64,000 nucleotides of DNA from Pseudomonadota bacterium. GTDB lineage: Bacteria > Bdellovibrionota > Bacteriovoracia > Bacteriovoracales > Bacteriovoracaceae. Both the position numbers and the translations under genes were made by a program. Shown here one piece after another: positions 25,209 to 33,730 of this stretch. Below the pieces are notes generated by a model that was not told the origin of the DNA, searched no databases, and saw only the letters and a program-made list of their open reading frames with translations. Position 1 is the first letter of the stretch; every line of letters starts with the position of its first letter. The stretch spans positions 1 through 64,000 of the forward strand of contig JAIYDL010000024.1 in assembly GCA_027487515.1 (NCBI GenBank), given 5' to 3'.

Positions 25209-26882
25209 ATGAAGACCAAGCACTATCTCATGATGTCCCTGACTCTCGCCGTGCTCTCTAGCCACGGCCACGCGCAGATGCTGCCGAACCAAGACGACTG
25301 CGACGAAGAGACTCAGGACTGCTCAACCCAAGGAAGAGTTGGCGACGCCAACAGGTCGATCTATCCCTTTAAGCCGTTTACGACAGATCACATCAAGGCC
25401 CGGCTCACGGCCCTCAACGAGGGAGAGAACTACATCTCCAACGTCTTCCAAATGGAGCGCCGGGGCCTTAACCGCGCCAACACGAAAGTCCAGCCCTGGG
25501 GTGGTCCGTACTGGGCACTCTACCAGGGGATGATCGGGAACACCTACCAAGACAAGGATCTTGATACCTTCGTCTTCTCACTCCGCCGGAACCTCGACTG
25601 GAAGAAGAACGTCAGTGACTACAAGAAGCGCGCCGAGAAGGTGCATCCGAAAATCTACGACCTCGATGAAGAAGAACTCGGAAAGCTTGCTCCGTCGGAG
25701 AAGTATGATCTGCTCCTCGGAGACACGAGCTTTGACCTTACGAACCGCATCTGGGCCTACGCCGAGAAATGGGGAAGTGAAAAGAAATGGGGCTTCCTTT
25801 CGGCGATCAATCTCCCGGACGGCTTCCGCGTCCCGAGTGTGAACCAGCGGATGGCCCTCTGGGAAGGGATTTGCCACGGTTGGGCGGTGGCCGCAGGACA
25901 CACGCCGCGGCCTGAGCGCACCGTCACGGTGACTCTCCCGAATGGCAAGCGCATGCCATTCTACCCGAACGACATCAAGGCCCTGATCTCTCTCATGTGG
26001 GCGAACTCCACACTCCAGTCGAACGTGATCTTCGAAGGTAACCGCTGCAACAAGAAGAATCCTGACAAGGACAGAAATGGCCGCTACATCGACTTGGTTA
26101 AAGACCGGGATGACGTGAGCCTCCTCCCCCGCTGCGCCGACGTTCACCCAGGGATTTTCCACGTCTCCTTGGTGAACATCCTCGGAGTCGAAGGTCGAAG
26201 CTTCGTGGTTGATAAAACCGCCGAGGCACCGATCGCAAACCAGCCGGTCTCCGGGTACGAACTGTACTACTTTAACCCGCGCACCGGGAAAGAGGGTCCG
26301 CTCTCGGAGTCTGTCCTCTCCCGCACCATCTACGGTGACAAGGACCCGTTCCGGAGCTCCCGGAACGCCGAGGCCACCCACATCGTCGGCGTCGAAGTTA
26401 AGCTGAAGTACGTCGACTGGGAGTACCCGAGGAAGGCGGTAACGAACGGCCCGGGGGATGACAAGATCTCGGACTTTAGCTTCACCTACGACCTCGAGCT
26501 CGACTGGCGCGGAAACGTGGTCGGAGGTCAATGGCGAGTGGCGCGGAAAGGAGGCCCGGGAGTGGTCAACACGAAGACCCACCAACCGGACTTCTTCTGG
26601 GTTGTCCCTCGGGATTGGAAAGAGTACTTCAAGCCACTCTCTCTGCCAGCGTGGAACTTCTCTCGCAGCACTCTTCCACCGAGTGACTTCGCACCGGCCG
26701 CGCGCGGCGCCCATAGCTTTATCTACGAAGAATCCAAGCGCTACTGGGGCGTCTCTCCGATGTGCCCCGTGTTCCCGGAGAACGGAGGAGCACCAATCAT
26801 GGTTGAGTGCGAGTTCCGCTACCCGCGGCCTCAGCCGCTCATCAACGTCATCGAGACACTCCTCGATCAGTCGCGAAGGTAG
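25209..26882 (+). CDS. Secreted transglutaminase/cysteine-peptidase-like protein A (TGase-elicitor-like)
   Basis: The start at 25209 follows GGAGG by 5 nt and opens a signal peptide (MKTKHYLMMSLTLAVLSSHGHAQ); an upstream in-frame start adds only non-hydrophobic residues. In 557 residues a Cys-His-Asp triad can be placed by comparison with the next gene: Cys222 in WEGICHGWAVAAGH, His318 in HPGIFHVSL, Asp335 in SFVVDKTAE. The C-x-GWA arrangement resembles the family of the oomycete transglutaminase elicitor and its bacterial homologues, which cross-link or cleave Gln/amide bonds. This copy has an extra N-terminal segment with four Cys (DDCDEETQDC) and a C-terminal extension of about 130 residues with Cys pairs. 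Periplasmic or secreted. Followed after 6 nt by its paralogue. Confidence 0.8.
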   Translation: MKTKHYLMMSLTLAVLSSHGHAQMLPNQDDCDEETQDCSTQGRVGDANRSIYPFKPFTTDHIKARLTALNEGENYISNVFQMERRGLNRANTKVQPWGGPYWALYQGMIGNTYQDKDLDTFVFSLRRNLDWKKNVSDYKKRAEKVHPKIYDLDEEELGKLAPSEKYDLLLGDTSFDLTNRIWAYAEKWGSEKKWGFLSAINLPDGFRVPSVNQRMALWEGICHGWAVAAGHTPRPERTVTVTLPNGKRMPFYPNDIKALISLMWANSTLQSNVIFEGNRCNKKNPDKDRNGRYIDLVKDRDDVSLLPRCADVHPGIFHVSLVNILGVEGRSFVVDKTAEAPIANQPVSGYELYYFNPRTGKEGPLSESVLSRTIYGDKDPFRSSRNAEATHIVGVEVKLKYVDWEYPRKAVTNGPGDDKISDFSFTYDLELDWRGNVVGGQWRVARKGGPGVVNTKTHQPDFFWVVPRDWKEYFKPLSLPAWNFSRSTLPPSDFAPAARGAHSFIYEESKRYWGVSPMCPVFPENGGAPIMVECEFRYPRPQPLINVIETLLDQSRR

Positions 26883-26888
26883 GGTGTT

Positions 26889-28115
26889 ATGAAGAGCCTT
26901 CTCCTCATCTCCGCACTCGTCTCTGCCACCGCCTTCGGGCAAGCGGCGAAAACAGAGGAAGACCCGACCCCTCTCTTCGAGGGTCAACGGGAAGTACGCT
27001 CCCTCTCGGAAGCGGCGAGGCTGGGTCTTAACCGGGGTCAAACGGCGCTGGACCTCTGGTCCGGTTCCTACTGGCCAACCTACCAGGGGGCCCTGGCCGT
27101 GCGGTACCGGGCCCAGGAGCTGAAGCCTCTTCTGGAAGGAAAAGCTCAGTGGGACAAGCACCGCGAGCTCTACGAGAAACTCCCGCTCTACAGCTTCATC
27201 GGGCGCGAGAACGAACTCTCTCCGGCGGAGAAGTACGACCTCCTCGTTGGGGACGAAGAGATGACCCTCACGAAATACGCCTGGGAGCTCGGAGAGAAGA
27301 GTAACCTGGGAGGGAAAGTGAAGACCTGGCGCGGGCTCTGCGACGGCTGGGCTTCCGCAGCCCAGATGATGCCGAGGCCTCGGAAGAGCGTGACTCTTGT
27401 GACCCCGAAGGGACTCCCACTGACGTTCTTTCCCGAAGACATCAAGGCCCTGGGGTCTCAGATGTACGCCCGCTCTCAGGGACCCGTCATCTTCATCGGT
27501 AAGCGCTGCCGGCCCGTGATCGGGACCTTCACCGGCGCCTGCGACGAAACCAATCCCGGAACCTTTCACCGGGCCCTCCTGACTCGAGTCGGGAAGCTCC
27601 GGAAGACCTTCATCGCCGACGTGTCCCCCGGGGGAGAAGTCTGGAACTATCCGGTGGAGAGCTACCAGGTCACCTACTACAACGTGTTCGACGATGAGGA
27701 GTCGCAAGACTTCGAGACCGTGAAAGAGGCGTTCGATAAGAAAGGCCGGTTCGCACGCCCAGGGCGTCGGGATCCACGGACGGCGTTTATTGTGGGCGTG
27801 AAGCTCACGGTGAACTACCGGGACATGCGCGACGCGAACTTAAGCGAGACGGATGGACCACTGCTGGATAAGGTTCTCACCAAGACCTACGTCTACGACC
27901 TCGAACTCGACGGCCAGAACAATATCCTCCGCGGGGAATCCTTTTCGAAGAACCTTCCGGATTTCATCTGGGCCCCGAATGACCGGACGTATCCGCTCTC
28001 GGACGCAGAGGAAAGGAATGCTTCGACGTCAGTCGTTGAGCTCTCGAAGGTTTCTGCGAAACGAGGACAGCCGCTCGCACGGATCGTGGAGCGGTTGTTC
28101 GAGCTCGCAAAATAG
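26889..28115 (+). CDS. Secreted transglutaminase/cysteine-peptidase-like protein B, paralogue of A
   Basis: 408 residues with a signal peptide (MKSLLLISALVSATAFGQ). It aligns by eye with protein A along its length: YWPTYQGALA with YWALYQGMIG, SPAEKYDLLVGD with APSEKYDLLLGD, FPEDIKALGS with YPNDIKALIS, SYQVTYYN with GYELYYFN. The triad is Cys151 (WRGLCDGWASAAQ), His227 (NPGTFHRAL), Asp244 (TFIADVS). It lacks the Cys-rich N- and C-terminal extras of A, so it is the compact form. The pair probably arose by tandem duplication and then diverged (identity looks low, perhaps a quarter to a third). The stop lies 2 nt from that of the convergent metalloprotease. Confidence 0.8.
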   Translation: MKSLLLISALVSATAFGQAAKTEEDPTPLFEGQREVRSLSEAARLGLNRGQTALDLWSGSYWPTYQGALAVRYRAQELKPLLEGKAQWDKHRELYEKLPLYSFIGRENELSPAEKYDLLVGDEEMTLTKYAWELGEKSNLGGKVKTWRGLCDGWASAAQMMPRPRKSVTLVTPKGLPLTFFPEDIKALGSQMYARSQGPVIFIGKRCRPVIGTFTGACDETNPGTFHRALLTRVGKLRKTFIADVSPGGEVWNYPVESYQVTYYNVFDDEESQDFETVKEAFDKKGRFARPGRRDPRTAFIVGVKLTVNYRDMRDANLSETDGPLLDKVLTKTYVYDLELDGQNNILRGESFSKNLPDFIWAPNDRTYPLSDAEERNASTSVVELSKVSAKRGQPLARIVERLFELAK

Positions 28116-28117
28116 GT

Positions 28118-28783
28118 CTATTCGTGGAGTGGCTTTGACGAGAGCTTCTTAGCAATGTCTCCCACGATGTAGCCGATGGCATACGGGGCAGAGTCGTACT
28201 CGCTGGCCGACCGGTGGTCGAAGCCGAGCTTGTGGGTCCACTCGTGGGCCAAGTTGGCAGCGACGTCGGCGGGCGCGTAGTTCCGGAAGAAGCGCCAGTT
28301 GATGTTGATCGTATTCGTCGTCGCCGAGGTGTACCCGATGACCCGGGACCAGGGCCGGTTGTAGAGACGAAGGTAGAAGTTCATCTCGCCAGGGGTCTGG
28401 GGCTGGAGCGTTTCGCGCCCTTCCATGAACTGCTCGTAGATTTGCTCGTTCGTGAAGCCCTTGTTCGAAGCGAAGGCAGGTTCGCCTTTGGAGTTCTTGA
28501 AATTGAGCACCCGGTCCTTAAACTCTTCGCTGTTGACGGCTGCCTCGAGGACCTTGAAAGCGCTCTGAAGCTTCTGCAGGGAGGCCCCCGAGAAGCCCTC
28601 GATCTGCATCCCCCGAACCTGGAGATCGCGGGTTTCAACCAGCGCCGGATCGAGGTACTGGGCGTCCTCTACCGAGAAGGTCGCAGGTGCGTGTGAGTCG
28701 TCATGGGAGAGCATGAGCTGGTTCTGTGAATCTTGGAGCCCCAAGGTAGCAAACAGCGCCATTGAAAAAACCCATTTTTTCAT
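28118..28783 (-). CDS. Secreted zinc metalloprotease with metzincin-type motif
   Basis: 221 residues starting with a short hydrophobic leader (MKKWVFSMALFATLGL), so exported or membrane-tethered. The zinc-binding motif HEWTHKLGFDH (180-190) fits HExxHxxGxxH, with Glu181 as general base. The usual downstream Met-turn is not obvious; a SAPYAIGYIVGD segment takes its place, as I recall for some small bacterial metalloprotease families. N-terminal residues 25-110 could be a propeptide. It is convergent with, and only 2 nt from, the second transglutaminase-like gene. Substrate unknown; a role in maturing or trimming products of the same locus is an inference from position. Confidence 0.82.
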   Translation of the reverse strand: MKKWVFSMALFATLGLQDSQNQLMLSHDDSHAPATFSVEDAQYLDPALVETRDLQVRGMQIEGFSGASLQKLQSAFKVLEAAVNSEEFKDRVLNFKNSKGEPAFASNKGFTNEQIYEQFMEGRETLQPQTPGEMNFYLRLYNRPWSRVIGYTSATTNTININWRFFRNYAPADVAANLAHEWTHKLGFDHRSASEYDSAPYAIGYIVGDIAKKLSSKPLHE

Positions 28784-28924
28784 AGGCCATCCTTTTTGGT
28801 TAGAGTGGATGGATGCTCTTCGGCTCCTAGGGTAAAAATTGATCCTTGAGGTGGGCCGGGCCTAGAAGAGGAAAAAAATGCCGATGCCCTTTTAGGAAAC
28901 GAGAAAAGGTGAGAAGAACGCTCC

Positions 28925-29695
28925 ATGAAAAGGCTCTTCTTCCTCATGCTTTGTTCTGCCAGTGCCTGGGGGCAATCTCACGTGGTCATCAGCTACTTCG
29001 ATCCCTTCGGAGGAGCGGCGTTTAACAACTCGGAGCGCGTCGCCAGAGCGCTCGAGAGTAAACTCCGTGGTCACCCATCGCTCACCGTCCACCTCTGTGC
29101 TCTTGAGACCGTGTTCGAGCGCTCCTTCGGGCAGCTCGAGGCCTGCGTGCGCTCGCTCCCCACTCCCCCGACAGTTGTCCTGGGTCTTGGAGAAACGGGA
29201 TGCAATTTGAAAGTCGAGCTGCTGGGAAGAAATCTCGATCACTCATTTGGCCCGGACAATAGCGGGGTCATGCGGAAAACAAGTCCGATCAATCCGGGCG
29301 GTCCGCAGGAACTCGGTCTGCGCTACCCGCTGGCACAGATGTACTGCGCCCTCTCACCCGAAGAGCGACGAGCGGTGGTGGTCTCGAATGATGCCGGAAG
29401 CTTTGTGTGTAACAACGTCGCCTACCAGTACGCCTGGCGCTACCCCGAGGAGCGCTTCGGCTTCATCCACGTGCCGTCGAATGACTGCCGGAACCTCGAG
29501 CGGAAAAATCGGGACGTGATACCGGCACTCGAGAAAATGATCCTGGCCGCTACGCTGACCGATGCCTCCGCCCGACTCCCGGTCAGGAAAGTCGAACTCG
29601 ACGTCCTTCGGGAGCGGCACCGAGGGGACTCGTGCCTCAAGGAATTCTACAAACGAGCTAGGGGAATTGACGAGCAAGGTCCGTGGCGATTTTAA
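28925..29695 (+). CDS. Secreted pyroglutamyl-peptidase-like cysteine peptidase (C15 family)
   Basis: Canonical C15 enzymes remove N-terminal pyroglutamate and are cytosolic. This 256-residue copy starts with a signal peptide (MKRLFFLMLCSASAWGQ). The family landmarks follow: SYFDPFGGAAFNNSE (substrate loop), Glu98 in CNLKVELLGRN, Cys162 in NDAGSFVCNNVAYQ and His182 in FGFIHVP, consistent with a Glu-Cys-His active site. A C-terminal extension of about 60 residues adds two basic segments. Export of such an enzyme is unusual, and its closeness to transglutaminase- and metalloprotease-like genes (same region, about 140 nt past the metalloprotease start) hints at a shared peptide substrate. Its end overlaps the next gene's by 38 nt, tail to tail. 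Confidence 0.83.
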   Translation: MKRLFFLMLCSASAWGQSHVVISYFDPFGGAAFNNSERVARALESKLRGHPSLTVHLCALETVFERSFGQLEACVRSLPTPPTVVLGLGETGCNLKVELLGRNLDHSFGPDNSGVMRKTSPINPGGPQELGLRYPLAQMYCALSPEERRAVVVSNDAGSFVCNNVAYQYAWRYPEERFGFIHVPSNDCRNLERKNRDVIPALEKMILAATLTDASARLPVRKVELDVLRERHRGDSCLKEFYKRARGIDEQGPWRF

Positions 29696-30653
29696 GTGCG
29701 AGCGTAAAAGCATTCTTATAGAGGCCCCCGATGAAAGTTAAGTCGCCGTGCGGAACCACGTAGGGGGCCCGACGCCTGGCCTTCTCTCGGAGACCGACCT
29801 TGATCACTCCCGCTTCAAAGGCCGGAATCTCAAGCCAGAGTCGGGAGGTCAACCGCTCATGAAGAGAACGAAGCTCACCTGCAGGTGGTAACAGGTGGCC
29901 GACGTCCTCGCTCGTGGAGCCAACGAAGAGCCGCCGGAGGGCGAGGTTCCAAACGACGTTATCTCCGTCGAGGGTCAGAGAAAATGATGGGCGATCCCAG
30001 GGCACGTTGTGAAACTCGAGGTAGCTCCCCTGGACAGGTTTCGACGTCGAGAGCTCGGTGTCTGGTGCGAGAGCTTTCCAGAAGCGGTTGTAAGTCCCGC
30101 ATGCAAAAACGACTCGGTCAGCGGAGAACTTGCGCCCGTGGAGGGTGGAGAGGGTGACGGGAGAGGTCTCTCCAACCTCGGTCACTAGCTCTGAGACCTC
30201 TTCGAGCCGAGACCCGTAGAAGGTCCGCGCCTCACCGAGGAGCCAGTCTACGTAGGCCCGAGTGTCGACGAGGAACGCAGGCTCCTGTGCGGAGTACGTC
30301 GGAACGCGGAAAAAATCGCTCGCGATTGTCCCACCGGGAAACCGTTGAGAAAAGAGATCGATGTTTTCCATCGCAGCGTTATGTTGGGTGATGGGAGTGA
30401 GACCCAAAGGTCGATCACTCTTCACGTGTTCGCTGAGCGTTGCGAGGCCTTCGACGAGAAGGTCACCGAGCGCGGAGTGTCCCCTGGTCACCCCTCTCGG
30501 TGCAGCGACAGCAGTGGAGTGTGCCGTGCAGGGAAAGGTGACGTCGTCAGAAGAGAGAAGGACGACTTTTTCAAAAAGCTTTCGTTCCCGAGCAAGAGCG
30601 TACAGGAGGCTTCTGCCCGCGATCCCACTACCCACGATGGCAAGCGTCGTCAA
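29658..30653 (-). CDS. FAD-dependent oxidoreductase (DAO-like)
   Basis: 331 residues. The dinucleotide fold opens the protein: LAIVGSGIAGRSLLYAL (GxGxxG at 8-13). Middle segments ADRVVFACGTYNRFWKAL and YLEFHN and the C-terminal YVVPHGDLTFIGGLYKNAFTLALKIA resemble the FAD-contacting parts of D-amino-acid-oxidase/glycine-oxidase-type enzymes. It probably oxidises an amine or amino acid, substrate unknown; no signal peptide, so cytosolic. Convergent with the pyroglutamyl-peptidase gene (38-nt overlap) and divergent from tex, with a 121-nt shared upstream region. Confidence 0.78.
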   Translation of the reverse strand: MTTLAIVGSGIAGRSLLYALARERKLFEKVVLLSSDDVTFPCTAHSTAVAAPRGVTRGHSALGDLLVEGLATLSEHVKSDRPLGLTPITQHNAAMENIDLFSQRFPGGTIASDFFRVPTYSAQEPAFLVDTRAYVDWLLGEARTFYGSRLEEVSELVTEVGETSPVTLSTLHGRKFSADRVVFACGTYNRFWKALAPDTELSTSKPVQGSYLEFHNVPWDRPSFSLTLDGDNVVWNLALRRLFVGSTSEDVGHLLPPAGELRSLHERLTSRLWLEIPAFEAGVIKVGLREKARRRAPYVVPHGDLTFIGGLYKNAFTLALKIATDLARQFP

Positions 30654-30774
30654 TGCAAATCCTTTTCATTTAATTCCCCTCACATCTTCTCACAACTTCT
30701 TGCCAATTTCCACCCGCTATCGTTACCCTTTGAGTCCAGGATTTTTCGCATACCTCACAGGAGAGACGTTCACC

Positions 30775-33123
30775 ATGGCCGCGCAGACACTCGATCCGAA
30801 CGCAATGATTTTTTGTACGACGAAACTCGGCATCGCCCCAGCGAAGATCATGGCCACCTGTAAGCTCCTCTTCGAAGAAGAGTGCACCATTCCCTTCATC
30901 TCCCGCTACCGGAAGGAAGTGACCGGAAACCTCGACGAGGTCCAGATCCGGGACATCCAGGAAAGCTACAACGAGTACGTTGAAACGGAAAAGAGACGCG
31001 CCTACGTCATCGACGCCATCAAGAAGATGGAGGCCCTGACTCCGGAGCTCGAGCGGCAGATCAAGGCGGCGGCCACGCTCACCCAGCTCGAGGATATCTA
31101 CGCCCCGTACAAGTCGAAGAAGAAGACCAAGGCGATGATCGCCAAGGACAATGGCCTGGAGCCTCTGTCCGAAATGATCCTCACCGGGGAAAAAGACATC
31201 CGGTCACTCATCACTGAACTCGACGAGAAGTTCGTGAAACCAACCGCGGGCAAGGTGAAGGATGTCCAGGAGGCCATCGCCGGCGCCTGCGACATTCTGA
31301 TCGAAACGTTCTCCCATCAGCTCGAACTCAAAGAAAAGATTCGCCACACGTTCTGGGACTCCGGCGTAATGAAAACCGCCCTTCGAAAGGACGGGGATAA
31401 GATCGAGGATGCGTCGAAGTTCAAAGACTTCTTCGAATTCTCCGAACCCCTCGCCAAGCTCAAAGATCCGAAGGCGTCGCACCGGTACATGGCCATGCGC
31501 CGGGGCATGAACCTGAAGATCCTTAAGGTGGACGCGGAAATTATACCGGAGGTGGGAATCGGCCTCATCGAGCAGCAATTCTTTGCGAAAAAAGACAAAC
31601 TCGGAAACCTCGAGCTCTTGAAAAAGTGTGCCGAGAAATCCTTCACCAACTACATTCAGCCCTCCCTCGACCTCGAGGTGAAAAACGAACTCAAGAAGAT
31701 TGCCGACACCGCGGCGATCTCGGTCTTCGGGATCAACCTTAAAAACCTCCTCCTCCAGCCCTACCTCGGCTCGAAGGCCGTCCTCGGCGTCGATCCCGGG
31801 ATCCGCACAGGGTGCAAGCTCGTCATCGTCGATGACACAGGGAAGTTTGTCGGCGACCACGTGGTCTACCCCCACGAGCCTCGGAACGACAAAGTCGGTG
31901 CCGCACAGATCATCACGAAGATGATCGAGATGTTCAAGGTCGAATACATCGCGATCGGAAACGGCACCTACGGCCGCGAGACTCTCGAGTTCATCGAATC
32001 GCACATTCCGCAGGTCAAAGAAGGGAAGGTCAAGGCCACCATGATCTCCGAGTCCGGTGCCTCTATTTACTCGGCGTCCGACATCGCTCGGGAAGAGTTC
32101 CCGGATAAAGACGTCACCGTCCGAGGCGCCATTTCGATCGCGCGAAGGTTTCAGGACCCTCTCGCCGAACTCGTTAAGATTGACCCGAAGTCCATCGGCG
32201 TGGGCCAGTACCAACACGACGTCAATCAAGTGCAACTCAAGAACAGCCTCGAGGCAGTGGTCGAGTCCTGCGTGAACTTCGTCGGCGTGGACCTGAACAC
32301 GGCTTCCGCTCCACTCCTCTCCTACGTCTCCGGCATTGGACCCACGGTCGCCCAGAACGTAGTCAAGTACCGAGAAGCGAACAAAGGGTTTAAGTCTCGG
32401 GCGGAGCTTTTGAAGATTCCACGGTTCTCGCAGAAGGTCTTCGAGCAGTCCGCAGGGTTCCTGCGGATCTACAACGGACCCCATCCCCTCGACGGCACCT
32501 TCATTCACCCCGAGCGCTATCCCGTGCTCGAAGAATGGGTGACCGGGAAAAAGAAGGATCTCAAAGACCTTCTCACCGACGAAGCGCTCCAGAACGAACT
32601 TGCCACAGACAAAGCGCTCAGAGACAAGATCGGAGAGATCACTCTCGGGGACATCGTGAAGTGCCTTAAGGCACCCTCTCAAGATCCACGGACAGCGTTT
32701 AAGTCGGTGGAGTTCACCAAAGGGATCTCTGATCTTAAGGACATCAAAATCGGCCAGTGGTACCAGGGCCAGGTCACAAACATCACCATGTTCGGGGCCT
32801 TCGTCGACATTGGCATCAAAGAAAACGGCCTGCTTCACATCTCCGAGATGAGTGACCGGTTCGTCGAGAACGCCATGGATGTCCTTAAAGTAGGACAAGA
32901 GATCAAGGTGCGGGTGCTGGGGATCGACATGGACCGGCGGCGGATCTCACTTTCCTGCAAGTCGGATTCTCAGACCGAGGGAGTCACGGGAACAGGAACC
33001 AACGCGGGTCCCCGCAGAGGCCAGGGAGGACCCCGGCCAGACGCGAGACCGCAACAACCTTCTGGGCCGCAGTTTAAGAACAACGCCTTCGCGGGACTCA
33101 AGAACATTCAGGTTAAAAAGTAG
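30775..33123 (+). CDS. tex: Tex family nucleic-acid-binding transcription accessory protein
   Basis: Conserved RNA-binding protein linked to transcription. 782 residues in the Tex order: N-terminal helical region (KLGIAPAKIMATCKLL, FISRYRKEVTGNLDEVQIRDIQE split), YqgF/RuvC-like domain starting AVLGVDPGIRTGCKLVIVD (about residue 340), tandem helix-hairpin-helix (NTASAPLLSYVSGIGPTVAQNVV, split), and a C-terminal S1 domain GQVTNITMFGAFVDIGIKENGLLH (split). A Gly/Arg/Pro-rich tail follows. The start at 30775 has AGGAGA 10 nt upstream; the reading frame continues upstream without coding character. Followed by tRNA-Arg. Confidence 0.96.
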   Translation: MAAQTLDPNAMIFCTTKLGIAPAKIMATCKLLFEEECTIPFISRYRKEVTGNLDEVQIRDIQESYNEYVETEKRRAYVIDAIKKMEALTPELERQIKAAATLTQLEDIYAPYKSKKKTKAMIAKDNGLEPLSEMILTGEKDIRSLITELDEKFVKPTAGKVKDVQEAIAGACDILIETFSHQLELKEKIRHTFWDSGVMKTALRKDGDKIEDASKFKDFFEFSEPLAKLKDPKASHRYMAMRRGMNLKILKVDAEIIPEVGIGLIEQQFFAKKDKLGNLELLKKCAEKSFTNYIQPSLDLEVKNELKKIADTAAISVFGINLKNLLLQPYLGSKAVLGVDPGIRTGCKLVIVDDTGKFVGDHVVYPHEPRNDKVGAAQIITKMIEMFKVEYIAIGNGTYGRETLEFIESHIPQVKEGKVKATMISESGASIYSASDIAREEFPDKDVTVRGAISIARRFQDPLAELVKIDPKSIGVGQYQHDVNQVQLKNSLEAVVESCVNFVGVDLNTASAPLLSYVSGIGPTVAQNVVKYREANKGFKSRAELLKIPRFSQKVFEQSAGFLRIYNGPHPLDGTFIHPERYPVLEEWVTGKKKDLKDLLTDEALQNELATDKALRDKIGEITLGDIVKCLKAPSQDPRTAFKSVEFTKGISDLKDIKIGQWYQGQVTNITMFGAFVDIGIKENGLLHISEMSDRFVENAMDVLKVGQEIKVRVLGIDMDRRRISLSCKSDSQTEGVTGTGTNAGPRRGQGGPRPDARPQQPSGPQFKNNAFAGLKNIQVKK

Positions 33124-33189
33124 CCGCGGTGGCAACAGAGAAAATTGGCCGTATCTATAGTTGATTTTCTTTGCTAGGATTTTGTCATT

Positions 33190-33265
33190 CACCCCATAGT
33201 TTAACTGGATAAAACGAGACCTTCCTAAGGTTTTGATCCTGGTTCAAGTCCGGGTGGGGTGACCA
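33190..33265 (+). tRNA. tRNA-Arg(CCT)
   Basis: A 76-nt cloverleaf with encoded CCA. Acceptor CACCCCA pairs with TGGGGTG, anticodon stem AGACC/GGTTT encloses loop TTCCTAA (anticodon CCT, reads AGG), T arm CCTGG-TTCAAGT-CCGGG, discriminator A. The 66 nt between tex and the tRNA are AT-rich and may hold its promoter. Confidence 0.94.
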
Positions 33266-33730
33266 CTTGTCACATTTCAGTTATTAAGAAGCCTCCCCTC
33301 TTTTTTCGAAACCCCGATTCCAACTCCTCAAAGGTCAAACTTTTTGTTTGAGGCCAAAGATTCTAAAGAGAGCTCCTGCGATTCTACCGGTGAAAACAGC
33401 GAGCAGATTTTGGACAGAACCCTCCTTAAGTTTCAGCGACGCGATTTCTTCCTCGAGGAGCGTGTTCTGCATTTTACGTTCAACATGCAACCCCTGACCC
33501 AATCCGTTTCTGCGCCCCTTGGATGTTGCGGTCACTGAGTGATACGGCTTCGTGAATCATGGCAACCAGGGCAGCATGATTGACGAGTGGATTGAAGGAG
33601 TTTTCCCAGTGGGAACCCAGTGGATTCCGTTCTCCTTCGAAGCCTCCGGTTTCTGCACAGCTCAAACCCAAGCTCATTGACAACTAGGCGCCCCACACAA
33701 TAACCTCGTAGGATAATCTCGGAGATTCTT
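33266..33730 (-). other. 465-nt region beside tRNA-Arg with two short overlapping minus-strand frames (possible gene remnant)
   Basis: No confident gene. Two minus-strand frames overlap in different phases: 33480-33683 (67 codons) and 33335-33535 (66 codons, containing QNTLLEEEIASLKLKEGSVQNLL, which looks like a coiled coil when split). Together they could be one frameshifted gene of about 115 codons, but neither has a good ribosome-binding site. The position just 3' of a tRNA gene is where integrating elements often leave debris. A GGAG-like site for the following gene is present at about 33719. Confidence 0.25.

Noticed and set aside
25578-27707. Long antisense open frame (709 codons) opposite the two transglutaminase-like genes
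   Set aside because: Same effect; it would run across two genes with signal peptides and conserved triads, and its translation is Arg/Glu/Val-rich without a domain.
31204-32898. Long antisense open frame (564 codons) opposite tex
   Set aside because: Tex is fully recognisable on the other strand; the antisense translation shows no family.
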